64,000 bases of DNA, taken from assembly GCF_031845305.1 (NCBI RefSeq), contig NZ_JAVREH010000010.1, positions 62,001 through 126,000 on the forward strand, in the 5' to 3' direction. This document shows positions 57,381 through 64,000 of the stretch, in pieces. The DNA comes from Jatrophihabitans_A lederbergiae (GTDB lineage Bacteria > Actinomycetota > Actinomycetes > Mycobacteriales > Jatrophihabitantaceae). The notes beneath the pieces are model-generated. The model worked only from the letters and a program-made list of their open reading frames with translations. It did no database searches and was not told the origin of the DNA. The translations under genes were made by a program, and so were the position numbers. Each line of letters begins with the position of its first letter. The stretch's first letter is position 1.

Positions 57381-57410
57381 CGGGCAGCCCCGGTCTGAAT
57401 CGTCAGCGGG

Positions 57411-58799
57411 CTAGATCACGACGTCCTCGAGCAGCTCCGTGACCAGCGCCGCGATGGGTGAGCGCTCGGACCGGGTCAAGGTGACGTGGGCGAACAGCGG
57501 GTGCCCGCGCAGCGCCTCGATGACGGCCGCCACCCCGTCATGCCGGCCGACTCGCAGGTTGTCGCGCTGCGCGACGTCGTGGGTGAGCACCACCCGCGAA
57601 CCCTGGCCAATCCGGGACAGCACCGTCAGCAGCACATTGCGTTCCAGGGACTGGGCCTCGTCCACGATCACGAACGCGTCGTGCAGCGACCGGCCGCGGA
57701 TGTGGGTCAGCGGCAGCACCTCGACCATGCCGCGGTCCATCACCTCGTCCATCACGTCCTTGCTGACGAGTGCGCCGAGGGTGTCGAACACCGCCTGTGC
57801 CCACGGCGCCATCTTCTCATTCTCGCTGCCAGGCAGGTAACCCAGGTCCTGGCCGCCGACGGCATACAACGGCCGGAAGACCACGACCTTCTTGTGCGCG
57901 CGTCGCTCCATCACGGCGTCGAGCCCGGCGCACAGCGCCAGCGCCGACTTCCCGGTGCCCGCGCGGCCCCCGAGCGAGACGATGCCGACGTCGGGGTCCA
58001 GCAGCAGGTCCAGCGCGATCCGCTGCTCAGCTGAGCGCCCGTGCAGCCCGAAGGCTTCGCGGTCACCGCGCACCAGCCGCAGCTCCTTGTCCGGCGTGAC
58101 CCTGGCCAGTGCCGAGCCGCGGCTGGAGTGCAGCACGATGCCGGTGTGGCACGGCATCCCCGCCACCGCGAGCAGCTCGTCCGACTCGGTCAGCTCAACC
58201 CGGTCGCTGGAGTAGAGCGCGTCGATCACGTCGCTGGAAACGTCCAGCTCGGTCATCCCCATCCAGCCGGAGTCGATCGCCGGGTGCACCCGGTACTCGT
58301 CGGCGGCCAGCCCAACCGCCGCCGCCTTCACCCGCAGCGGCATGTCCTTGGACACCAGCGTGACGTCGCGGCCCTCGTTCGCCAGGTTCAGCGCGACGGC
58401 GAGGATCCGGGAGTCGTTGCTCTCGACCCGAAAGCCGGCGGGCAGTGACGACAGATCGCAATGATTGAGCTCGACGTGCAGGCTGCCACCGTCTTCCCCG
58501 ACGGGCACCGCTGAGTCGAGCCGTCCGTGCTTGATCCGAAGCTCGTCCAGGTTGCGCAGGGTCTGCCGAGCGAACCAGCCCAACTCCGGGTGGTGGCGCT
58601 TACCTTCCAGTTCGGTGATGACGACCAGCGGAAGCACCACCTCGTGCTCACCGAATCGCGTCAGCGCCCCGGGGTCCGACAGCAGGACCGAGGTGTCCAG
58701 GACGAACGTCTTCACCGGGGCTTTGGCCGTGACCGGCACGGGCCCTTCGCCCGCATCGGCGAGGTTGCTCTTGGCTGACGTGGCGCGAGCTGGGGTCAT
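57411..58799 (-). CDS. PhoH-family protein with N-terminal PIN domain (PhoH2)
   Basis: A 462-residue fusion. The PIN ribonuclease domain (about 30-160) keeps Asp35 (FVLDTSVLLSD), Glu63/65 (VVITELEGKRHH), Asp129 and Asp152. The PhoH ATPase domain has Walker A GGRAGTGKS at about 277-285 and Walker B FVIVDEAQSLE. Mycobacterial PhoH2 is an RNA helicase and ribonuclease and is part of the PhoAT toxin-antitoxin-like operon. The start ATG 58799 has AGGAG 8 nt upstream. No PhoA-like antitoxin ORF is evident before it. Confidence 0.93.
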   Translation of the reverse strand: MTPARATSAKSNLADAGEGPVPVTAKAPVKTFVLDTSVLLSDPGALTRFGEHEVVLPLVVITELEGKRHHPELGWFARQTLRNLDELRIKHGRLDSAVPVGEDGGSLHVELNHCDLSSLPAGFRVESNDSRILAVALNLANEGRDVTLVSKDMPLRVKAAAVGLAADEYRVHPAIDSGWMGMTELDVSSDVIDALYSSDRVELTESDELLAVAGMPCHTGIVLHSSRGSALARVTPDKELRLVRGDREAFGLHGRSAEQRIALDLLLDPDVGIVSLGGRAGTGKSALALCAGLDAVMERRAHKKVVVFRPLYAVGGQDLGYLPGSENEKMAPWAQAVFDTLGALVSKDVMDEVMDRGMVEVLPLTHIRGRSLHDAFVIVDEAQSLERNVLLTVLSRIGQGSRVVLTHDVAQRDNLRVGRHDGVAAVIEALRGHPLFAHVTLTRSERSPIAALVTELLEDVVI

Positions 58800-59040
58800 C
58801 TGACACTCCTGAGCGCTGGCACAACGGCTCGGATGCGGTACCGACACCGTTGGGTAGACGTGGCACCGACGCCTACCGCTGTTGAGGGTTCCGGTCGTCC
58901 CCATCGTACGGGGGCGATGCCGGCCCCCTCGCTGGTTGTCACCACCGTCAAGGGACCTCCTGAATGGGCCGATCGGGCCGGTCCACCTGGCCACAAGGTA
59001 CGGCCGGCGCGATAGCCGAAACCGCCGCCACGCCGCATCT

Positions 59041-59062
59041 GTTAGGCAACCGTTAGGTTAAC
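59041..59062 (-). promoter_or_regulatory. 11-nt direct repeats upstream of phoH
   Basis: On the minus strand GTTAACCTAAC is followed directly by GGTTGCCTAAC (8 of 11 identical). Spacing and the first half-site recall actinobacterial PHO boxes (GTTCACC-type 11-nt repeats). It lies 242 nt before the phoH start and 18 nt after the uppS stop. Weak candidate. Confidence 0.3.
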
Positions 59063-59079
59063 TTCGGCCGTACACCGGC

Positions 59080-59847
59080 TCAGTTGCCGAAGCGGCGATG
59101 GCGCTCGGAGAAGTCACGCAGCGCACGCAGGAAGTCCACCCGGCGGAAGTCCGGCCACAGCGCGTCGCAGAAGTAGAACTCCGAATGTGCCGACTGCCAC
59201 AGCAGGAACCCGGACAGTCGCTGCTCCCCCGACGTCCGGATCACCAGGTCGGGATCGGGCTGACCCTTGGTGTAGAGGTGGTCGGCGATGTGCTCGACAT
59301 CGATCAGTTCGGCGAGCTCCTCGATCGAGGTTCCGGCCTGGGCGTGCTCCTGCAGCAGGGACCGGACGGCGTCGGCGATCTCGCGCCGGCCGCCGTAGCC
59401 GATCGCGAGGTTCACCGTCATTCCGGTCTTGCCCGCGGAGCGCTCGGCGGCCGTCTTGAGCGCCTCGGCGGTGTCGGATGGCAGCGTGTCGAGGGCGCCC
59501 ATGACGTTGAGCTGCCACGGCTGGTCGGCGGCGGACAGCTCGTCGGCGACATTGGCGATGATCCGCAGCAGCGGGCCCACCTCGGTCGGGTCGCGGTGCA
59601 GGTTGTCGGTGGACAGCAGCCAGAGGGTGACGTGCTCGACGCCCGCCTCGGCGCACCAGCCCAGCAGGCTGTCGATGTGGTTCGCGCCCACCACGTGGCC
59701 GTGGTTGACGTCTTCCAGGCCGGCCGCCCGGGCCCATCGCCGGTTGCCGTCCAGCATCACCGCGACGTGCCGCGGAACCGGCCGGCCGGCGAGCTGACGC
59801 AGCAGTCGACGCTCGTACAGGGAGTAAACGCCGGCTCGCAGATCCAC
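59080..59847 (-). CDS. uppS: Z-isoprenyl (polyprenyl) diphosphate synthase
   Basis: A cis-prenyltransferase elongating prenyl diphosphates with IPP for cell-wall lipid carriers. About 255 residues from GTG 59847 (TTG 59856 also possible). Motifs are AVMLDGNRRWAR with catalytic Asp33, NHGHVVGANHIDSLLGWC, LSTDNLHRDPTEV, and DLVIRTSGEQRLSGFLLWQS. Its sequence is close to M. tuberculosis Rv1086, a short-chain (Z-farnesyl) synthase, so product length may be short. It diverges from the hemolysin III-like gene. Confidence 0.93.
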   Translation of the reverse strand: MDLRAGVYSLYERRLLRQLAGRPVPRHVAVMLDGNRRWARAAGLEDVNHGHVVGANHIDSLLGWCAEAGVEHVTLWLLSTDNLHRDPTEVGPLLRIIANVADELSAADQPWQLNVMGALDTLPSDTAEALKTAAERSAGKTGMTVNLAIGYGGRREIADAVRSLLQEHAQAGTSIEELAELIDVEHIADHLYTKGQPDPDLVIRTSGEQRLSGFLLWQSAHSEFYFCDALWPDFRRVDFLRALRDFSERHRRFGN

Positions 59848-59975
59848 GACGGGCAAGCATAGACCCGAAAACGGTGCTCGGCTCAGCGAACGGCCGTCCG
59901 GGTGGCCGTGCGCGTGGCCGTGCGGGTGGCGAGGACAGCTGGCGGTGCAACCTACGGTGGCGTAACTTCGACCGC

Positions 59976-60668
59976 ATGACGAGCCTCAGCCCGGCATCGC
60001 AGGAGTCCCCGCTGGCGGTGCTGGCGTCCGAACTCAAGCCCCGGGCACGCGGTTGGCTGCATACCTATGCGGCGCTGATCTCGGTGGTCACCGGCATCAC
60101 CCTGGTGGCGGTCGCCGCTGCCAGCCGCGGCGAGCGGGCGGCCTTGCCCACCACCATCTACGCCGTGACGGTCACCCTGCTGTTCGGAACCTCGGCGATG
60201 TACCACCGCCGCGCGTGGGGACCTCGCGGTCGCGCCCTGATGAAGCGGCTCGATCACTCGATGATCTTCGTGTTCATCGCCGGCAGCTACACCCCGTTCG
60301 CAGCGCTGACGCTGCCGCGGGCCTCGTCCGAGGCCGTGCTGGTGGTGGTCTGGACGGGCGCGGTCTTCGGCGTTCTCCTCAAGACGGCGTGGCCGGACGC
60401 GCCGCGACTGCTGTCGGTACCGCTCTACATAGCGCTCGGCTGGGTTGCCGTCTTCGTGCTGCCTGAACTGCTGCACAACTACGGGGTCGCCACCCTGGTG
60501 CTGATCGCTGCCGGCGGCCTGATCTATACCCTCGGCGCCCTGGCGTACGGCTTCAAGAAACCCAACCCCTATCCGGGGACCTTCGGATTCCACGAGGTGT
60601 TCCACCTGTGCACGCTGGTCGCTGCCAGCTGCCACTACGTCGCGGTGTGGCTGGCCGTCTTCGCCTGA
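59976..60668 (+). CDS. Hemolysin III / PAQR family membrane protein
   Basis: A 230-residue, seven-helix protein from ATG 59976. Family metal-site residues are present: TSAMYHRRAW (after helix 2), LDHSMIFVFIAGSYTPFAAL, and FGFHEVFHLCTLVAASCHYV near the C-terminus. Bacterial members (TrhA) are linked to membrane-lipid homeostasis. It stands alone and is convergent with the flavin oxidoreductase gene. Confidence 0.92.
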   Translation: MTSLSPASQESPLAVLASELKPRARGWLHTYAALISVVTGITLVAVAAASRGERAALPTTIYAVTVTLLFGTSAMYHRRAWGPRGRALMKRLDHSMIFVFIAGSYTPFAALTLPRASSEAVLVVVWTGAVFGVLLKTAWPDAPRLLSVPLYIALGWVAVFVLPELLHNYGVATLVLIAAGGLIYTLGALAYGFKKPNPYPGTFGFHEVFHLCTLVAASCHYVAVWLAVFA

Positions 60669-60692
60669 GCCGCGCCCCCAGCTCGGATTTAT

Positions 60693-61760
60693 CTACCGCC
60701 GGGGCTTGCCGCGCTCGTACTGGGGCGCCCAATACACCCGGTCGCCGAGAGCGTGCGCCGCGTGCTGCGGCCAGGACGGGTTGCGCAGCACGGCACGCGC
60801 CAGCAGCACGGCGTCGGCGGAACCCTCCAGCAGGATCTGTTCCGCCTGCTGCGGCTCCGTGATCAGCCCGACCGCGGCCACCGGCAGACCGCTCACCGTA
60901 CGGATCTCGCGCGCGAACTGCACCTGGTACCCCGGGCCGACCACGATCTGCTGGTCGGGGCTGTTGCCACCGCTGGACACATCGATCAGGTCGACACCGC
61001 GCTCGACCAGCTGCCGTGACACCTCGGCCACCTCGTCCACCCGCAGGCCGCCGTCGACCCAGTCGGTCGCGCTGACCCGGACGAACAACGGGCGGTTCTC
61101 GGGCCACACTGCTCGCACCGCGTCGACGACCTCGAAGAGCAATCGGCTGCGGCCGGCCAGGTCACCGCCGTAGCCGTCCTCGCGCACATTCGACAGCGGC
61201 GACAGGAACTGGTGCAGCAGGTAGCCATGCGCGGCATGCAATTCGAGAACCTCGAAACCGGCCGCGTCCGCCCGCACCGCCGCCCGCGCCCAGGCCTGGG
61301 TCAGTTGCGCCAGCTCGGCCTCGCTCAGCTCGCGGGGAGCCGGCCAGTCGGCGTACCCGACCGGCGACGCGCCAACGGTCGGCCAGCCTCCGTCGGCGAC
61401 CGCGAGCGGGCCACCACCCTTCCAGGGCTGAGCCGTGGAGGCCTTGCGGCCGGCATGGGCCAGCTGGATTCCGGGCAACGCGCCCTGGGACCGGATGAAA
61501 TCGGTGATCCGCCGGTAGTCCTTGGCCTGCTCGTCGGACCAGATGCCGGCGTCATAGGGCGAGATCCGGCCCTCCGGCGTCACCGCCGTCGCCTCGGTCA
61601 GGACCAGGCCGGCGCCGCCGCGCGCCAGGCTGCCGAGATGGACCAGGTGCCAGTCGGTCGGGTGCCCACCCTCGGAGGAGTACTGGCACATCGGCGCCAC
61701 CCAGGCGCGGTTCCGGAACGTCGTGCCGCGCAGAGTCAGCGGCGAGAAGAGTGTGCTCAC
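60693..61760 (-). CDS. Old yellow enzyme-type NADH:flavin oxidoreductase (YqjM class)
   Basis: A 355-residue FMN-dependent ene-reductase from GTG 61760. Motifs are FRNRAWVAPMCQYSSEGG (the Cys typical of the YqjM class), GIQLAHAGRKAS, ELHAAHGYLLHQFLSPLSN and NVREDGYGGDLAGRSRLLFE. These give the substrate His-His or His-Asn pair and FMN contacts. It reduces activated C=C bonds; the natural substrate is unknown. It is divergent from the GH16 gene, with the palindromic operator between them. Confidence 0.93.
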   Translation of the reverse strand: MSTLFSPLTLRGTTFRNRAWVAPMCQYSSEGGHPTDWHLVHLGSLARGGAGLVLTEATAVTPEGRISPYDAGIWSDEQAKDYRRITDFIRSQGALPGIQLAHAGRKASTAQPWKGGGPLAVADGGWPTVGASPVGYADWPAPRELSEAELAQLTQAWARAAVRADAAGFEVLELHAAHGYLLHQFLSPLSNVREDGYGGDLAGRSRLLFEVVDAVRAVWPENRPLFVRVSATDWVDGGLRVDEVAEVSRQLVERGVDLIDVSSGGNSPDQQIVVGPGYQVQFAREIRTVSGLPVAAVGLITEPQQAEQILLEGSADAVLLARAVLRNPSWPQHAAHALGDRVYWAPQYERGKPRR

Positions 61761-61876
61761 GTACCGCTGCAACGCCACACCGTCCGAGCGTCTTCCAGGG
61801 CCGAGCACCGGCTTCGATCTCAGTCGGGTACGAGCAGGGGCTTCCCTCCCGGGTCCGACAATGGTTATTATTTCGC

Positions 61877-61898
61877 CATGTGAGAGCGCTCTCACATG
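61877..61898. promoter_or_regulatory. Perfect 22-bp LacI-type palindrome upstream of the GH16 gene
   Basis: The half-site CATGTGAGAGC is followed by its exact inverse, centred on CGCG-like GCGC, giving a core TGTGAGAGCGCTCTCACA at 61879-61896. The central GAGCGCTC resembles operators of CebR-type LacI regulators of glucan use. A -10-like TTATTAT at 61865-61871 lies directly upstream, so binding would block initiation. The site is 59 nt before the GH16 start. Confidence 0.8.
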
Positions 61899-61956
61899 CT
61901 TCTCCCCGGAAGCGTTGTTCTCCTCCGCTGGACCGAACCCGAAAGGCATTCCCACC

Positions 61957-63363
61957 ATGACCCGAACCCCCGGTACCCCACCCGCTGGGCGCCGCCCGAG
62001 ATGGCGCGCACTGCTCGTCGGCACAGCCGCCGTCCTGCTGCCGCTGTCGGCGACGACCGCGCTGGCACACTCCGCAACGGCCGCCGTCCCGGCACCGCCC
62101 ACCGGCTGGACGTCGGTCTTCAGCGATGACTTCGCCGGAGCATCCGGCACCGGCCTCAACACCTCGAACTGGCTCTACGACCTCGGCACCAGCTACCCCG
62201 GCGGCGCCGGCAACTGGGGCACCGGTGAGGTGGAGTCGAACACGAACAGCACCGCCAACGTCTACCAGGACGGCGCCGGACACCTGGCCATCAAGCCGAT
62301 CCGGGACGCCAGCGGGCACTGGACCTCAGGCCGCGTCGAGACGCAGCGGACGGACTTCGCCGCCCCGACCGGCGGGGTGCTCCGGGTGCAGGCCTCGATC
62401 CAGCAGCCCGACGTCACCACCGCAAACGGCGCCGGCTACTGGCCCGCGTTCTGGATGCTCGGCGATGCCGCCCGGGCCGCCTCGGCGACGAACTGGCCGA
62501 GCATCGGTGAGATCGACATCATGGAGGACATCAACGGCCGCAGCTCCGAATTCGCGACGCTGCACTGCGGAACCGGTTCGGGCGGCCCCTGCAACGAGAC
62601 GACCGGCATCGGCAGCGGCGAGCGCGCGTGCTCCGGTTGCCAGACGGCGTTCCACCAGTACGCGATGGAGTACGACCGGTCGGTCAGCCCGGAGCAGCTC
62701 CGCTACTACCTCGACGGCACCAACTTCTTCACCATCAACTCCAACCAGGTCGACGCCACGACCTGGAACAACGCCACCCATCACGGCTTCTTCCTGATTA
62801 TGAACGTCGCCATGGGCGGCGGGTTCCCGAACGCCTTCGGCGGCGGCCCGACCGCGGCGACCGTCTCCGGCCAGCCGATGCTGGTCGACTACGTGTCGGT
62901 GATGACCAAGGGCGGCACCAGCACCGGCGGCGGAACGGGAACCGGTGGCGGTGGCGGTAGCGCCACCGCCACGACCCAGGCCGAGGCATACAACGCGCAG
63001 TCCGGAACCGCCACGGAGGCGTGCAGCGACACCGGTGGCGGCCAGGACGTGGGCAACATCGGCAACGGTGACTGGTTGCAGTACAACAACACCGACTTCG
63101 GCACCACCGCCCTGCACACCATCAACGCCCGGGTCGCCAGCGGTGCGGCGAGCGGCGTGAGCGGCATCGTCGAGGTCCATCTGGACAGCCTCAGCAACGC
63201 CGCGGTCGGCAGTTTCTCGGTCGGCAACACCGGTGGCTGGCAGAGCTGGAAGACCGTTCCCGGGTCCATCGGCTCGGTCACCGGGACGCACACGGTGTAC
63301 TTGAAGTTCGTCACCGGCTCCGGCCAGGACTTCGTGAACGTGAACAGCTTCTCGTTCAGCTAG
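61957..63363 (+). CDS. Secreted glycoside hydrolase family 16 glucanase with CBM6-like domain
   Basis: A 468-residue exported enzyme. The N-terminal signal (RRPRWRALLVGTAAVLLPLS, processed near ALAHSATAA, residues 36-43) precedes a GH16 domain at about 50-305. Catalytic Glu185, Asp187 and Glu190 lie in GEIDIMEDI, with GYWPAFWMLGD before it. A Gly/Thr-rich linker (about 308-326) leads to a CBM6-type domain (EAYNAQSGTATEACSDTGGG, GNGDWLQYNNTDFG). Beta-1,3-glucan is the likely substrate. The ribosome site AAAGG precedes ATG 61957. A LacI-type operator and a terminator frame it as a single-gene unit. Confidence 0.94.
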   Translation: MTRTPGTPPAGRRPRWRALLVGTAAVLLPLSATTALAHSATAAVPAPPTGWTSVFSDDFAGASGTGLNTSNWLYDLGTSYPGGAGNWGTGEVESNTNSTANVYQDGAGHLAIKPIRDASGHWTSGRVETQRTDFAAPTGGVLRVQASIQQPDVTTANGAGYWPAFWMLGDAARAASATNWPSIGEIDIMEDINGRSSEFATLHCGTGSGGPCNETTGIGSGERACSGCQTAFHQYAMEYDRSVSPEQLRYYLDGTNFFTINSNQVDATTWNNATHHGFFLIMNVAMGGGFPNAFGGGPTAATVSGQPMLVDYVSVMTKGGTSTGGGTGTGGGGGSATATTQAEAYNAQSGTATEACSDTGGGQDVGNIGNGDWLQYNNTDFGTTALHTINARVASGAASGVSGIVEVHLDSLSNAAVGSFSVGNTGGWQSWKTVPGSIGSVTGTHTVYLKFVTGSGQDFVNVNSFSFS

Positions 63364-63379
63364 ACCTTTCGGCACGCGC

Positions 63380-63416
63380 GGCGCGGACGCCACCACGGCG
63401 TCCGCGCCCGTTTGTT
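63380..63416 (+). terminator. Intrinsic terminator of the GH16 gene
   Basis: A 12-bp perfect stem (63380-63391 with 63397-63408) around a five-base loop is followed by CGTTTGTTC. It begins 16 nt after the stop codon. Confidence 0.85.
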
Positions 63417-63516
63417 CTTCAGGATCGTGGACAGCGCCAGCGTTGTCCTTGGAGGGAGCCTTCGCCTGAACCGGTGCCCCGTTCGGAACCGGCGCCCCGT
63501 TGGGCGGCGAGCCGGC

Positions 63517-63714
63517 TCAGGGGTCGAGGTTGTCGTCCGGACCGGGCTCGCGGTCGAAGATCAGCCAGTAACCGGCCAGCGCCAGGCACACCACGCCGAA
63601 GATCAGCTTGCCCTTGTCGTGGCCTGACCAGTAACTGGCGAAGAACACGCACGCCCCGACCAGCGCCGCGCCGCCAACCATCCAGCGGAAGCCGGGTGGC
63701 TGAGTGCGCATCAT
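63517..63714 (-). CDS. Small two-helix membrane protein
   Basis: A 65-residue protein from ATG 63714. It has two hydrophobic segments (about 11-27 and 36-52) separated by a short charged turn (WSGHDKGK), and an acidic, Pro-rich tail. The start overlaps the stop of the upstream YyaL-like gene (ATGA), so the two are coupled. Family unknown; size and location fit a small actinobacterial membrane protein. Confidence 0.75.
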   Translation of the reverse strand: MMRTQPPGFRWMVGGAALVGACVFFASYWSGHDKGKLIFGVVCLALAGYWLIFDREPGPDDNLDP

Positions 63715-64000
63715 GGGCGTTCCAGGGCAGCTACCAGGTCACCCACCGAGGTGACCGGCCGGTCGCAGACGAAGCCTCGGCACACGTAGGCGGCGGCCCC
63801 GTCTGCCACCAGCGGACGGTCGGCCAGCAACGGGACGCCAGGTACGTCCGGGGCACCATGCGCCAGCACCAGCCCGGGCGAGGTGCTGTTGCGGGCCACT
63901 GCGAGCAAGCCGTCGGCAACGGGGCCCTCGCCGACCACGGCAACCTGAACCGGACCCGCCATCGCCGCCTCGGCAACCGCCAATGTCCAGCCCGCAAAAC
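63711..64000 (-). CDS. YyaL/DUF255 thioredoxin-domain protein, C-terminal part (5' end outside window)
   Basis: Only about 95 C-terminal residues are present; the frame is open to the window edge (FAGWTLAVAEAAMAGPVQVA). The end VADGAAAYVCRGFVCDRPVT followed by SVGDLVAAL is characteristic of YyaL (spermatogenesis-associated protein 20-like) proteins, which combine a thioredoxin domain with a six-hairpin glycosidase fold. The paired cysteines in YVCRGFVCD are the family's conserved C-terminal pair. Function is unclear. Confidence 0.85.
   Translation of the reverse strand, partial: FAGWTLAVAEAAMAGPVQVAVVGEGPVADGLLAVARNSTSPGLVLAHGAPDVPGVPLLADRPLVADGAAAYVCRGFVCDRPVTSVGDLVAALERP

Overview
The window is a high-GC actinobacterial chromosome segment. 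The evidence is the mycothiol gene mshB with its DUF6113 partner, an FdxC-type seven-iron ferredoxin, a short-chain Z-isoprenyl diphosphate synthase close to M. tuberculosis Rv1086, a PIN-PhoH fusion, DUF4245 and DUF6542 proteins, a putative lipid-droplet protein, and frequent GTG starts with 4-nt gene overlaps. The genus cannot be fixed from the sequence. No rRNA, tRNA, CRISPR array or intact insertion sequence was seen.

Layout. 1-3.3 kb: end of a secreted protein gene, ferredoxin, acetyltransferase, and mshB with a small membrane partner. 3.3-15.8 kb: two complete peptide-type ABC importers in tandem on the minus strand. One has separate ATPases and the other a fused double ATPase. 15.9-31.4 kb: a minus-strand run of Nudix hydrolase, omega-amidase-like and transaminase genes, typA, a DEAD-box helicase, a tricorn protease with complete catalytic spacing, and mannitol dehydrogenase. 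A plus-strand DUF2243-CtaG pair follows, then a glycerate kinase/SMP-30 pair.

32.35-42.89 kb: an integrated island. An 18-bp direct repeat lies at both ends, and one copy is the 3' end of ychF. Inside are a type I restriction-modification operon (hsdM-hsdS-antitoxin-PIN toxin-hsdR, all overlapping or nearly so), a second Phd/VapC pair with a palindromic operator candidate, a DUF6236-like gene, and a frameshifted fragment of a MobF/TraA conjugative relaxase. No integrase gene is visible.

42.9-64 kb: housekeeping genes (ychF, rmuC, ispH, xseA, xseB, glpX, fumC, phoH, uppS). xseA and xseB are separated by a UvrA-like resistance-type ABC ATPase. A truncated VOC-type ORF ending in a 9-bp hairpin precedes that ATPase. 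fumC carries a 24-bp tandem repeat inside its coding sequence. The end of the window has a secreted GH16-CBM6 glucanase behind a perfect LacI-type palindrome, and the 3' end of a YyaL-like gene.
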